Shown here: one piece after another, positions 45,689 to 53,731 of the stretch
Layout: each line of letters starts with the position of its first letter
Position numbering within the stretch: the stretch's first letter is position 1
Assembly: GCF_031846585.1 (NCBI RefSeq)
Contig: NZ_JAVRHK010000005.1
Coordinates: forward strand, 62,001-126,000
Direction: 5' to 3'
From: Autumnicola musiva
GTDB lineage: Bacteria; Bacteroidota; Bacteroidia; Flavobacteriales; Flavobacteriaceae
Length of the DNA stretch: 64,000 nt
The notes under the pieces: model-generated
The model's input: the letters and a program-made list of their open reading frames with translations, nothing else
Databases searched by the model: none
Told to the model about the DNA's origin: nothing
Program-made: the position numbers and the translations under genes

Positions 45689-45814
45689 ATGCCGAATGTT
45701 TTATTACAAATTTGGCTTTTTTGGGCACAGCATAAAAGTGCCGACTTCATTATTATGAAATTTCCAAAAAAACCCATTTCATTTTTGATTTTACTGATTT
45801 TCAGCAACTCCTAT
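45689..45814 (-). promoter_or_regulatory. Leader between narK and nasA with a small hairpin
   Basis: 126 bases. On the minus strand GGCAC-TTTTATGCT-GTGCC, followed by CAAAAAAGCC, forms a 5-bp hairpin near 45724-45744. It is too short to call a terminator. The shared AAGTA-N4-TACTT operator is absent, so nasA is probably transcribed from narK or from an unseen promoter. Confidence 0.3.
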
Positions 45815-47236
45815 TTAAGCATTTGCAGGTACAGCACTTGCCATAGAACCTTCCAGCTCTTTTTTGGCCACTTTTTCATCTTTAACAGAAAAACGTATAG
45901 CCAAGGCCACAACGCCTGTAGCCACAACGGTTACTCCTATTAAAAGATAACCTTCGGAAACTGCCTGTGCCGAGGCTGCTGCCTGTGCCGAGCGAATTAC
46001 TTCCTCACCCAGACCCTGGTTTGCCGCGATAGCAACTTTCTCTGAAGCTGCCGATTTAACTTTAAGCAGCATTGCAGCCAGAAAAGCACCAACGTTCCCC
46101 CCGGCTCCAACAATTCCTGAAATAGAGCCAACAGCTTTTTTATTGATAAAAGGTACCACCGAAAAAGTAGCTCCTTCAGCCATTTGAACCGTTAAACTAA
46201 ACAGGATAAGAAATGCTATGGCTACATAAAGGCTCGTCATTAGAGAGAAGGTAGAAAGCATTGCGCCCTGCACCACCATGATAGCTGCAAGAAATACCAC
46301 CCTGCCCCGGAGACCTTTCTGCTTACCAAACCTGTCTCCAAAAAATCCTCCCAGGGTACGGGCAAAAATGTTCATCAGCGCAAAAGAAAGTACAATATTA
46401 CCCGCAGTTATCCTTTCCAGCTGAAAGGTACTCTGAAGATAATCGTCCATAGTGCCGTATACGGTTAACTCAATTCCGAAGCAGCCAGCATAGACCATAA
46501 AAAGGATCCATACGCGGTAATCTTTTAATGCTGTCAAAAAACCAACCTGGTCCTTCTTCATTTTTGGAAGATCATCGGTTTCGGCGAGTTCCTTAAAATT
46601 ACCTTCCGGAGTATCTTTGGTGAAGAAGAAATAGACCATCCCCATTGTAAAACAAAGAATTCCCGCAATAATAAGGGAATACCTCCACGCTGAAGCTTCA
46701 GCTGCACCAAATCCTATAACCAATGCTGCAATTATTGGCATTCCAAGGCGGTTTGCCCCACCTCCAAGATTTCCCCAGCCTGCGGAAGTTGCGTTAGCCG
46801 TTCCCACCACATTTGATGAAAACATAAGAGAAGTATGTACCTGGGTAATCACAAAAGAAGCACCTATAAACCCTGTCAATAACCTGCAGATAAGGAATTG
46901 CAGGGGCGTTTGCACAAAGCCGGTTAGAATTACCGGAATTGCACCAAGAATAAGAAGCCAGGTATAGCAAAGCCGTGGACCGTAGCGATCACATAATTTC
47001 CCTATAAGCAGCCGGGCGAATACAGTACCGGTAACGGCAAGTACTACCGAATTCCATTTTTGAGCCGGTGTTAATCCCAGGTCCTTTACTACATCTGGCA
47101 TAAAAGGAACTACCCCGAACCAGGCAAAAAAGCATAGGAAAAAGGCCAAAGACGTAATCCAAAAGGTACGAACAGGAATGCTTTTTAAATTACGAAGATC
47201 AAATTTTGTTGCTTTTGCAGAAGTTGAATTTTTCAT
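45815..47236 (-). CDS. narK: Nitrate/nitrite MFS transporter (NarK/NasA type)
   Basis: 473 residues with twelve membrane helices. The nitrate-porter signature glycine-rich motif is seen as NATSAGWGNLGGGANRLGMP and again as VGSISGIVGAGGNVGAF. It carries nitrate and nitrite across the inner membrane. The periplasmic/cytosolic loop near residue 390-420 is alanine/glutamine-rich. Its promoter carries the AAGTA-N4-TACTT operator abutting a -7 box. nasA follows by 126 bases. Confidence 0.95.
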   Translation of the reverse strand: MKNSTSAKATKFDLRNLKSIPVRTFWITSLAFFLCFFAWFGVVPFMPDVVKDLGLTPAQKWNSVVLAVTGTVFARLLIGKLCDRYGPRLCYTWLLILGAIPVILTGFVQTPLQFLICRLLTGFIGASFVITQVHTSLMFSSNVVGTANATSAGWGNLGGGANRLGMPIIAALVIGFGAAEASAWRYSLIIAGILCFTMGMVYFFFTKDTPEGNFKELAETDDLPKMKKDQVGFLTALKDYRVWILFMVYAGCFGIELTVYGTMDDYLQSTFQLERITAGNIVLSFALMNIFARTLGGFFGDRFGKQKGLRGRVVFLAAIMVVQGAMLSTFSLMTSLYVAIAFLILFSLTVQMAEGATFSVVPFINKKAVGSISGIVGAGGNVGAFLAAMLLKVKSAASEKVAIAANQGLGEEVIRSAQAAASAQAVSEGYLLIGVTVVATGVVALAIRFSVKDEKVAKKELEGSMASAVPANA

Positions 47237-47256
47237 AATATCATATTTTAAAAGAA

Positions 47257-47279
47257 CTAAATTAAGTATAATTACTTAA
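47257..47279 (-). promoter_or_regulatory. Palindromic operator and -7 box of narK
   Basis: TTAAGTATAATTACTTAA (47262-47279) with the minus-strand -7-like box TAATTTAG (47257-47264) starting at the last T of TACTT. TACGTA occurs at 47296-47301 and 47315-47320. The start codon is about 20 bases away. Confidence 0.6.
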
Positions 47280-47413
47280 GTAATATTTATAAAAATACGT
47301 ATTTATATAAAATTTACGTACTCCTTAATTTTGAAGCTATTCTTCCTCCTAATTTGTCAAATATGAAAATTATTAGCTGCAGGAATAAAATTATGAAAAT
47401 CAGATGATGTTTT

Positions 47414-48070
47414 TTATGCCAGCTGATATTCCCTGGCTACGTTGGTAAGTTCTATAAGGTTCTTAACATCCAGTTTTTTCATCAGGTTAAAACGGTGTAC
47501 CTCCGCCGTTCTTTTACTAATTGACAGCTCCTCACCTATTTCTTTATTGCTTTTTCCCTGCAAGACAAGGGATAAAATCTGCTTTTCCCTTTTTGTAAGA
47601 TTAAAAGGATCTTCTATAGGTTCCTGCTTTTTTGGTACGGCAGCTCCGTTGGCAAAATTACTTATAAGTATGGAAGAAATATCCCCTGAAAAATACTTTC
47701 CGCCTTCAGCAACTTTATGTAGTGCTTTAAGTAACTCTCCTTTACTGGCTCCCTTGAGCAAATAACCATCGGCACCTGCATGTATGGACTGTACTACGTA
47801 TTCTTCGGAATCATGCATTGAGAGAACCAGCGTTTTCACCGGCCAGTTATTTTCGCGAATCTTGCTTACCACTTCAATCCCATTCATCCCCGGCATACGT
47901 ATATCTACCAGTAATAAGTCAGCATCGGAATTCTTCAGCACTTCTATGGCTTCCAGGCCGTCTGAAGCCTCATCTATTACTTCTATATCGGCTTCATCTT
48001 CCAGTAAAGCTTTAATGCCATCCCTTACCAATACATGATCATCGGCAAGGACTATACGTATGTTGCTCAT
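47414..48070 (-). CDS. NarL-like response regulator
   Basis: 218 residues. The receiver domain has VLADDHVLVRDGIKALL, phosphoacceptor Asp in LLLVDIRMPGMNG, and KG of LLKGASKGEL. The LuxR-type HTH is LTKREKQILSLVLQGKSNKEIGEELSISKRTAEVHRFNLM, shown here as LTKREKQI to TAEVHRF. It should bind DNA when phosphorylated by the NarX-like kinase upstream. It is 49 bases downstream of that kinase gene and has its own half-site pair. It is the best candidate to bind the operators of the island, but this is inference. Confidence 0.92.
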   Translation of the reverse strand: MSNIRIVLADDHVLVRDGIKALLEDEADIEVIDEASDGLEAIEVLKNSDADLLLVDIRMPGMNGIEVVSKIRENNWPVKTLVLSMHDSEEYVVQSIHAGADGYLLKGASKGELLKALHKVAEGGKYFSGDISSILISNFANGAAVPKKQEPIEDPFNLTKREKQILSLVLQGKSNKEIGEELSISKRTAEVHRFNLMKKLDVKNLIELTNVAREYQLA

Positions 48071-48081
48071 TTTTCTTTAAT

Positions 48082-48111
48082 TTAAGTACTAAAATAGGGA
48101 TTTTTACTTAA
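48082..48111 (-). promoter_or_regulatory. Variant operator before the response regulator gene
   Basis: TTAAGTA (48082-48088) and TACTTAA (48105-48111) with a 16-base spacer rather than 4. The right-hand box continues as TACT-TAAATTAA on the minus strand, a degenerate form of the shared layout. It may allow autoregulation. Confidence 0.35.
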
Positions 48112-48119
48112 GTGACGGA

Positions 48120-49922
48120 TTATTGCAAAGGAACATTAAGAGTGATCCTTGTTCCTTTACCAATTTCAGAAGTAATAAAAAGCCGGCCATTTATGTATTT
48201 AATCCTTTCCCGCATAAAGGTCATGCCCATGCCGCCTGCTTCGTTTTTCCCGGCTTTTGCTTTTTGTGGATCAAATCCTTTCCCATTGTCATCAATAATC
48301 ACACTAAGTATACTGCTACTGTGGGAGACACTTACAATTATGTGCGTCGAATCGGCGTATTTTATGGCGTTGTTTATGGCTTCCTGGGTAATACGGTAAA
48401 TATTTATTTCAATAAGCGAATCCAGGCGTTCGTTAAATCCGGTTTTATCGTACAACAAGATATTTTTGCCGGTTAATTTGCCAAGTTGCTGGGTAAGTTT
48501 GGTAAGTGCAGGTACAATTCCATAATCTGAAAGTTCTGGCGGCATAAGGTTGAAAGTAGCCGTTCGCACTCCTTTAATTATCTTTCCGGTGAGATCCTTT
48601 ACGTTTTCGATTTTCTGGGCGGCTTTTTCGGTTTTGGTTACATCTATACTTTCCAGGTTGAAATTAAGGGCGGTAAGCATTTGGCCAATTCCGTCGTGAA
48701 TATCTTTAGCTATGCGGTTCTGCTCTTTCTCCTGGTTTTCAATAATTTTACTGGAAACAAGTTTTTGCTGATTCATTTTTTCCTCAAAACTCTTCTGCGT
48801 TAATCTTTCAATTTCCAATTGTGCTTCCTTGCGGGTAGTGATATTGGAAGCTATTACCAAAATTTCCCATTTATCGTCTTCGGGATTAAATGGGATTAAA
48901 GACATTTCCAGCCATACCGACTCCCCTTCTTTGGTGGTAGCTTTCACTTCCCCCTGCCAGCCTTTTTTGGCATATTCGTCCAGCAATATTTCTATTTCCT
49001 TTTTCTCGTCTTCCTTTGTGGAAAGCAATTCCGGGAATCTTGTAAAATTACTATATTTCCTGAATTCAAACAGCCTCGAAAATTTCTCTCCGAAATTGAT
49101 AATATTTCCATCTGAAGTAAGCCTTGCAAAAAGCAATGTCTGATTCATTGCCTGGTTGAGCGCCTTCAATTCCTTTACCGATTTTTCTTTTGCCTGGCTA
49201 AGTACATCTGCATCACGGGCCATTTTTATCGCCTTCTTTTCGGCAATTAACAATCGCCGGATAGTTCCTTTCACCGCCCTTGCCGCAGGCAGAAAAACGA
49301 AAATCAGTTCGCTTAACAAAATTATTAAAGTCACTGCCATCAGCAAATATTCCAGGTTGCTCAGGCGTTCCACTTTTTCACCGGCTTCCTGTTCATACTG
49401 ATTTACCAGCTGATCCATGCCACGCAGAAAAATTTCCTCATTCTGCCTGATTGAAGAAACCTCTGCATTAAGTTTTTCTGAAGATAGTGTGGAATTTTGA
49501 ACAATATTAAGGGCAGCATTCCTGATGCTATCAAAAGAAGGATCCAGATTTTTAAACATTTCAGAAACAGCGTCACTATTTTCTCCCGGAAGCCCCAGGC
49601 TGTCATTTCCTTCCCGCAATGCCCTGTTGGAAAAACTCCAGAGTTCCACTGCTTCAGCTAACCGCTGCCTGATATTTGCCTTTTCCTGAGCTTCATCAGT
49701 AGTAAAAAGCAACAAAGCTTCCTTGGCTATTTTTTGACTGAGCATACGCTGCCGCCCGGCAATATTTACCACTGTGGAGTCACTTTCCTGATCATCAAGA
49801 AATCTATGAATCAAAATCTGGCTCACCACTACAGAAAGGGCAATCGCACTTAGAGCAATTATGTAAAGCCGGCTTAATTTTCTAAACGTCCTTTGATCCA
49901 GGGAAAATTCTTTACCAGGCAT
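48120..49922 (-). CDS. NarX-like membrane sensor histidine kinase
   Basis: 600 residues. Transmembrane helix near 17-36 (LYIIALSAIALSVVVSQIL), then a periplasmic domain of about 150 residues with VNIAGRQRMLSQKIAKEALL, the P-box-like motif of the PilJ/NarX N-terminal family, and a second helix near 190-210. The cytosolic part has a coiled linker, a PAS domain (about 265-385), a HisKA_3 site AKDIHDGIGQMLTALNF and a HATPase with IDDNGKGFD and GGMGMTFMRERI. It should sense periplasmic nitrate or nitrite and phosphorylate the NarL-like regulator. Ligand specificity is inferred. Confidence 0.88.
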   Translation of the reverse strand: MPGKEFSLDQRTFRKLSRLYIIALSAIALSVVVSQILIHRFLDDQESDSTVVNIAGRQRMLSQKIAKEALLLFTTDEAQEKANIRQRLAEAVELWSFSNRALREGNDSLGLPGENSDAVSEMFKNLDPSFDSIRNAALNIVQNSTLSSEKLNAEVSSIRQNEEIFLRGMDQLVNQYEQEAGEKVERLSNLEYLLMAVTLIILLSELIFVFLPAARAVKGTIRRLLIAEKKAIKMARDADVLSQAKEKSVKELKALNQAMNQTLLFARLTSDGNIINFGEKFSRLFEFRKYSNFTRFPELLSTKEDEKKEIEILLDEYAKKGWQGEVKATTKEGESVWLEMSLIPFNPEDDKWEILVIASNITTRKEAQLEIERLTQKSFEEKMNQQKLVSSKIIENQEKEQNRIAKDIHDGIGQMLTALNFNLESIDVTKTEKAAQKIENVKDLTGKIIKGVRTATFNLMPPELSDYGIVPALTKLTQQLGKLTGKNILLYDKTGFNERLDSLIEINIYRITQEAINNAIKYADSTHIIVSVSHSSSILSVIIDDNGKGFDPQKAKAGKNEAGGMGMTFMRERIKYINGRLFITSEIGKGTRITLNVPLQ

Positions 49923-49932
49923 GTAGTAAAAA

Positions 49933-50514
49933 TTAAGAAAGCGCCTGCTTTACCAGGGACGAGGTTTTATTGGAAAGGTTTAGCTTTAATGCAGCCTCAT
50001 GACCTTCAGGAGACATTTTCCCCCAGGTTTTTCTAATGATGTCCACAATTTTTTGATCCTCATGCTTCGCTGCGAAATCTTCAAAATAATGCTGAAGAAA
50101 TACAAGGCAAATTACATCTTCCAGCGTTTGGGAACCATCATCTTTTTTGATCTTTTTCTTCTGAACTAAAAAAGTAACCCGGTCAATAAATGTCTTATCG
50201 TAACCTACATCTTCAAGAATACCGGCAGTAATTTCGGCATGCATTTTTTTAAGATCGTTTCTCCATTTTAAGTATCCAACCCTATCCATAGGATAATCTT
50301 TCCTGGGTACTTCCCACCTGCATATATGCTGGGCACGGGCGGCGATTTGAAGTTCTTCGGAAGCATCCGGATCAAACTCCAGAAGCTGATTGTACATTCT
50401 TTTGGAGTAAAGCAGTTCTTTTGGATAAGTTTTGCCCCCGTCTTCTTCGTTATGCGGATCTTCAGAATTTTTTTGGTCTATTCGCCTGATGGCTTCTTCA
50501 AATTTATTCTCCAT
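49933..50514 (-). CDS. DUF4202 protein of the nitrite reductase operon
   Basis: 193 residues, without signal peptide or membrane segment, helical. The centre has AARAQHICRWEVPRKDYPMDRVGYLKWR and a later CLVFLQHYFEDFAAKH, the conserved histidine-rich segments of DUF4202, which look like an HD-type metal site. The family often accompanies nirBD genes; no activity has been assigned to my knowledge. It is 12 bases after nirD and 10 bases before the sensor kinase. Confidence 0.85.
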   Translation of the reverse strand: MENKFEEAIRRIDQKNSEDPHNEEDGGKTYPKELLYSKRMYNQLLEFDPDASEELQIAARAQHICRWEVPRKDYPMDRVGYLKWRNDLKKMHAEITAGILEDVGYDKTFIDRVTFLVQKKKIKKDDGSQTLEDVICLVFLQHYFEDFAAKHEDQKIVDIIRKTWGKMSPEGHEAALKLNLSNKTSSLVKQALS

Positions 50515-50526
50515 TGGTGTTTTGCA

Positions 50527-50904
50527 TTAATCTGAAAAACCAATATACACATTTCCCGCTTCAATTTTAACGGGATATACTGCAATTTCCAGCTCATCAC
50601 CATTAAGATTATGCCCGTCTTCCAGGGAAAAGGTTTTTTTATGCAGAGGACAGGCTATCTTGGGAATATCTTTTTCTTCTCCAATCATGCCCCTGGAAAG
50701 TACCATTTCCAGCTTATGCGGACAAAGATTCTGGCATGCGTACCATTTTGACCTTCGGGTAAAATTGAATACTGCAATTTGTTTGCTGCCATGTTTAATA
50801 CACGCGCCCCCATCTTCAGGAAAATCATTGGTCTTCCCGGCAAGGAACCAGTTTTTGACTGCAGCTTCAGAAACGGAATTATATTGAGATATCAAATTTT
50901 GCAT
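50527..50904 (-). CDS. nirD: Nitrite reductase small subunit NirD
   Basis: 125 residues with a Rieske-like fold. The ligand motifs CPHKLEM and CPLHKKTF keep the Cys-x-His and Cys-x-x-His pattern, so unlike the enterobacterial NirD it may bind a [2Fe-2S] cluster. It is the small subunit of assimilatory nitrite reductase and lies 22 bases after nirB. Confidence 0.92.
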   Translation of the reverse strand: MQNLISQYNSVSEAAVKNWFLAGKTNDFPEDGGACIKHGSKQIAVFNFTRRSKWYACQNLCPHKLEMVLSRGMIGEEKDIPKIACPLHKKTFSLEDGHNLNGDELEIAVYPVKIEAGNVYIGFSD

Positions 50905-50926
50905 TTTTCAGAGTTATAAATTAGTA

Positions 50927-53437
50927 CTACCAGGGTTTGGGCATTTTTTGTTCCCTCATTGGAACAAATTCCAGTGTATCATCAGATTCATCAGAATTCA
51001 CAAAATGTTTAAACCGCTTCATCATTTCAGGATCTTCAATTGCTTCTTTCCATTCGCACTTGTATTTCTCTACCAATTCCTGCATTTCAGCTTCAAGATC
51101 TTCTGCTATTCCGAGGGAATCTTCCACAACTACTTCTTTCAGGTAATCTATACCACCTTCCAGTTGTTTCAGCCAGGGCGCTGTCCTGGTAAGCGGCGGT
51201 GCTGTTCTGATATAATACATGAGGAACCTGTCCAGGTATTTAATACAGGTTTCATCATCCAGCTGTTCCGCAAGAAGAATGGCATGTTTTGGAGTAGCCC
51301 CACCATTACCACACACATAAAGGTTCCAGCCGCTTTCCACGGCAATAATCCCGAAATCCTTACCTCTGGCTTCAGCACATTCCCTTATACAGCCGGACAC
51401 TCCGCCTTTTATTTTGTGGGGGGACCTAAGCCCTTTATATCTTTCTTCAATTCTTATGGCATAGCTCACACTTTCATGCATTCCATAACGGCACCAGCTG
51501 GAACCCACACAACTTTTTACGGTTCTAAGGGATTTTCCATAAGCATGGCCACTTTCAAAACCGGCATCTATAAGTTCCCTCCAGATATGCGGAAGCTGAT
51601 GTAACTCTGCTCCAAAAAGGTCAATCCGCTGCCCGCCGGTTATTTTAGAATATAAATCATATTTTTTCGCAACGCCCCCCAGCGCCATTAATTTATCAGG
51701 AGTAATTTCCCCACCGGGAACCCTTGGCACTACTGAGTAAGTTCCGTTTCGCTGAATATTTGCCAAAAATCGATCATTAGAATCCTGAATGGCAACCTGT
51801 TTATTAGCGGTTTCCATGTAGATACTGGCAAAAATTGAAGATAACGCAGGCTTGCAAATTTCGCAGCCATCCCCTTTTCCGAAGAGATTCAGCGCCTCAT
51901 TATAGTCTTTCACCTTATTGATTTTTATAAGATCATAAAGTTCCTGACGGCTATAGTTGAAGTGAGCACATAAGGTTTCCTTTACTTCTTTCCCCAAAGA
52001 TTTAAGGGAGCCTTTCACAAGATCTGCCACCATAGGCTTACAACCTCCACAACCCGTTGCGGCTTTGGTAGCTTTTATTACATCCCCAAGATTCTCACAG
52101 TCGCCACTTTCAATAGAACTGCAAATAGCGCCTTTTGTTACGCTTTCGCAGGAGCAAATTTGTGCCGTATCGGGAAAATCCATAGCGCTGCCGGCAACAC
52201 TACCACCTTTTGAATCTTTGGAAGGAATAATAAGGTTTTCAGGATTTTCCGGTAATTTCATTCCGTTAATAAAAATCTGAAAGAGATTGTTATAATCTGA
52301 AGAATCACCAATTAGTATTCCTCCTAATAATTTTTCACCTTTCTTACTTACATTAATTCGTTTATAAATTCCGGAGCGTTTGTTTTCATAAACAATGGTG
52401 GCTACTTCTTCATTATCTATAAAAGGATCCCCGAAGCTCGCCACTTCGGTACCTATTAACTTTAACTGCGTGGACATATCTATTACCTCAGCCATCACTT
52501 TGTCGCCGCCGGTGATTTGCTCCACCGCCACCTGGGCCATATCGTAGCCGGGAGCCACAAGCCCGTACACTCCATTATTATAAAGTGCCACTTCGCCTAT
52601 GGCATAAATATCCTTTTCTGAAGTCTGCATCTTATTATCTACCCAAACCCCGCCTTTTTCACCTGTCTTTATGCCTGCTTTTACGGCAAGCTCATCCCTG
52701 GGCCTTATTCCTGCTGAAATTATTAGCATATCTGTTTCCAAAGAAGTACCATCAGAAAATTCCATTTTCTCAATAATTTCTTCTCCTGCAATCTCTATAG
52801 TTGCTTTTTCCAGATGCACATTTATGCCAAGTTCTTTAATTTTCGCCTTAAGCATATTACTCGCGGCCTGGTCCAACTGCCTTGGCATTAAACGTGGGGC
52901 AAACTCCACAACATCGGTTTCCAGCCCGAGTTCTTTTGCTGCATTGGCAGCTTCCAAGCCCAGAAGTCCGCCGCCCAGCACAGCCGCTTTCTTTTTGCCA
53001 TCAGCTTTAATTTTGGATGCATAAGCCTTCATCGCATCCAGGTCTTCTATTGTGCGATAAACAAACACCCCAGATTTGTCCGATCCCTTAATGGGCGGAA
53101 CAAAAGGATACGAGCCTGTAGCCAGGATAAGATAATCATAATTGTAGGTCTCCTGTTTATAAGTTACCACCTGTTTTTCCGCAGGTTTTATTTCACTGAT
53201 AAGCTCTGAAGTATGTAATTCTATATTATTTTCCCCGTACCAGTTCACCGGGGCAAGCAAAAGCTCATCGGGAGACTGATTGGAAAAATATTCACTTAGA
53301 TGCACCCTGTCATACGCTGAACGTGGTTCTTCACCAAAAACCAACACTTCATAATCTTCCCTCGAGGGGTGGGACATTAATTTTTCACAAAATTTATGAC
53401 CTACCATTCCGTTTCCTACTACAATAATTCTTTTCAT
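50927..53437 (-). CDS. nirB: Assimilatory nitrite reductase large subunit NirB
   Basis: 836 residues. The N-terminal FAD/NAD(P)H domain has IIVVGNGMVGHKFCEKL and VLGGGLLGLEAANAA. Two BFD-like [2Fe-2S] segments follow: CSCESVTKG...GCGGCKPMV and CAHFNYSRQ...GCEICKPAL. The siroheme/4Fe-4S ligands are SCVGSSWC and GCIRECAEARG. It reduces nitrite to ammonium with NAD(P)H; siroheme comes from the SUMT operon. It is the first gene of nirB-nirD-DUF4202-kinase. Confidence 0.96.
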   Translation of the reverse strand: MKRIIVVGNGMVGHKFCEKLMSHPSREDYEVLVFGEEPRSAYDRVHLSEYFSNQSPDELLLAPVNWYGENNIELHTSELISEIKPAEKQVVTYKQETYNYDYLILATGSYPFVPPIKGSDKSGVFVYRTIEDLDAMKAYASKIKADGKKKAAVLGGGLLGLEAANAAKELGLETDVVEFAPRLMPRQLDQAASNMLKAKIKELGINVHLEKATIEIAGEEIIEKMEFSDGTSLETDMLIISAGIRPRDELAVKAGIKTGEKGGVWVDNKMQTSEKDIYAIGEVALYNNGVYGLVAPGYDMAQVAVEQITGGDKVMAEVIDMSTQLKLIGTEVASFGDPFIDNEEVATIVYENKRSGIYKRINVSKKGEKLLGGILIGDSSDYNNLFQIFINGMKLPENPENLIIPSKDSKGGSVAGSAMDFPDTAQICSCESVTKGAICSSIESGDCENLGDVIKATKAATGCGGCKPMVADLVKGSLKSLGKEVKETLCAHFNYSRQELYDLIKINKVKDYNEALNLFGKGDGCEICKPALSSIFASIYMETANKQVAIQDSNDRFLANIQRNGTYSVVPRVPGGEITPDKLMALGGVAKKYDLYSKITGGQRIDLFGAELHQLPHIWRELIDAGFESGHAYGKSLRTVKSCVGSSWCRYGMHESVSYAIRIEERYKGLRSPHKIKGGVSGCIRECAEARGKDFGIIAVESGWNLYVCGNGGATPKHAILLAEQLDDETCIKYLDRFLMYYIRTAPPLTRTAPWLKQLEGGIDYLKEVVVEDSLGIAEDLEAEMQELVEKYKCEWKEAIEDPEMMKRFKHFVNSDESDDTLEFVPMREQKMPKPW

Positions 53438-53453
53438 GACTACGTATTTGAAA

Positions 53454-53474
53454 CAAATATAAGTAAAAATACTT
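53454..53474 (-). promoter_or_regulatory. Palindromic operator and -7 box of nirB
   Basis: AAGTA-AAAA-TACTT at 53461-53474. The minus-strand -7 box TATATTTG (53454-53461) is an exact TAnnTTTG match and begins at the last T of TACTT. No TTTG -33 box is present, so an activator is likely needed. TACGTA flanks it at 53441-53446 and 53483-53488. Confidence 0.65.
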
Positions 53475-53631
53475 AGTATTGTTACGTAGTTCTGAAATTT
53501 AAGAAGAAAAAGTTTATAATAGAGGTTTTAAAATTTCTAAGCATCTTATACCACACCTGTCAAACCCCATGCTAACACCTCATCAAATGCATCAACAATC
53601 AATTTTTAAAAAGAATAAAATACAAATTAAA

Positions 53632-53663
53632 AAAGCTGAACAACGAAAAAATTGTTCAGCTTT
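53632..53663 (-). terminator. Terminator of the starch utilization operon
   Basis: A perfect 12-bp stem AAAGCTGAACAA / TTGTTCAGCTTT with an 8-base loop, followed on the minus strand by TTTAATTTG. It is 69 bases after the GH97 stop and is the strongest hairpin in the window. Confidence 0.9.
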
Positions 53664-53731
53664 AAATATTTGTTTCAATCTTAATACTTCCCATTATTTT
53701 TCGGAACGGGATGTTTATAATAGCTTCTATT

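Noticed and set aside
53581..53731. Possible small gene between nirB and GH97
   Set aside because: The frame overlaps the strong GH97 terminator hairpin and has no family pattern.
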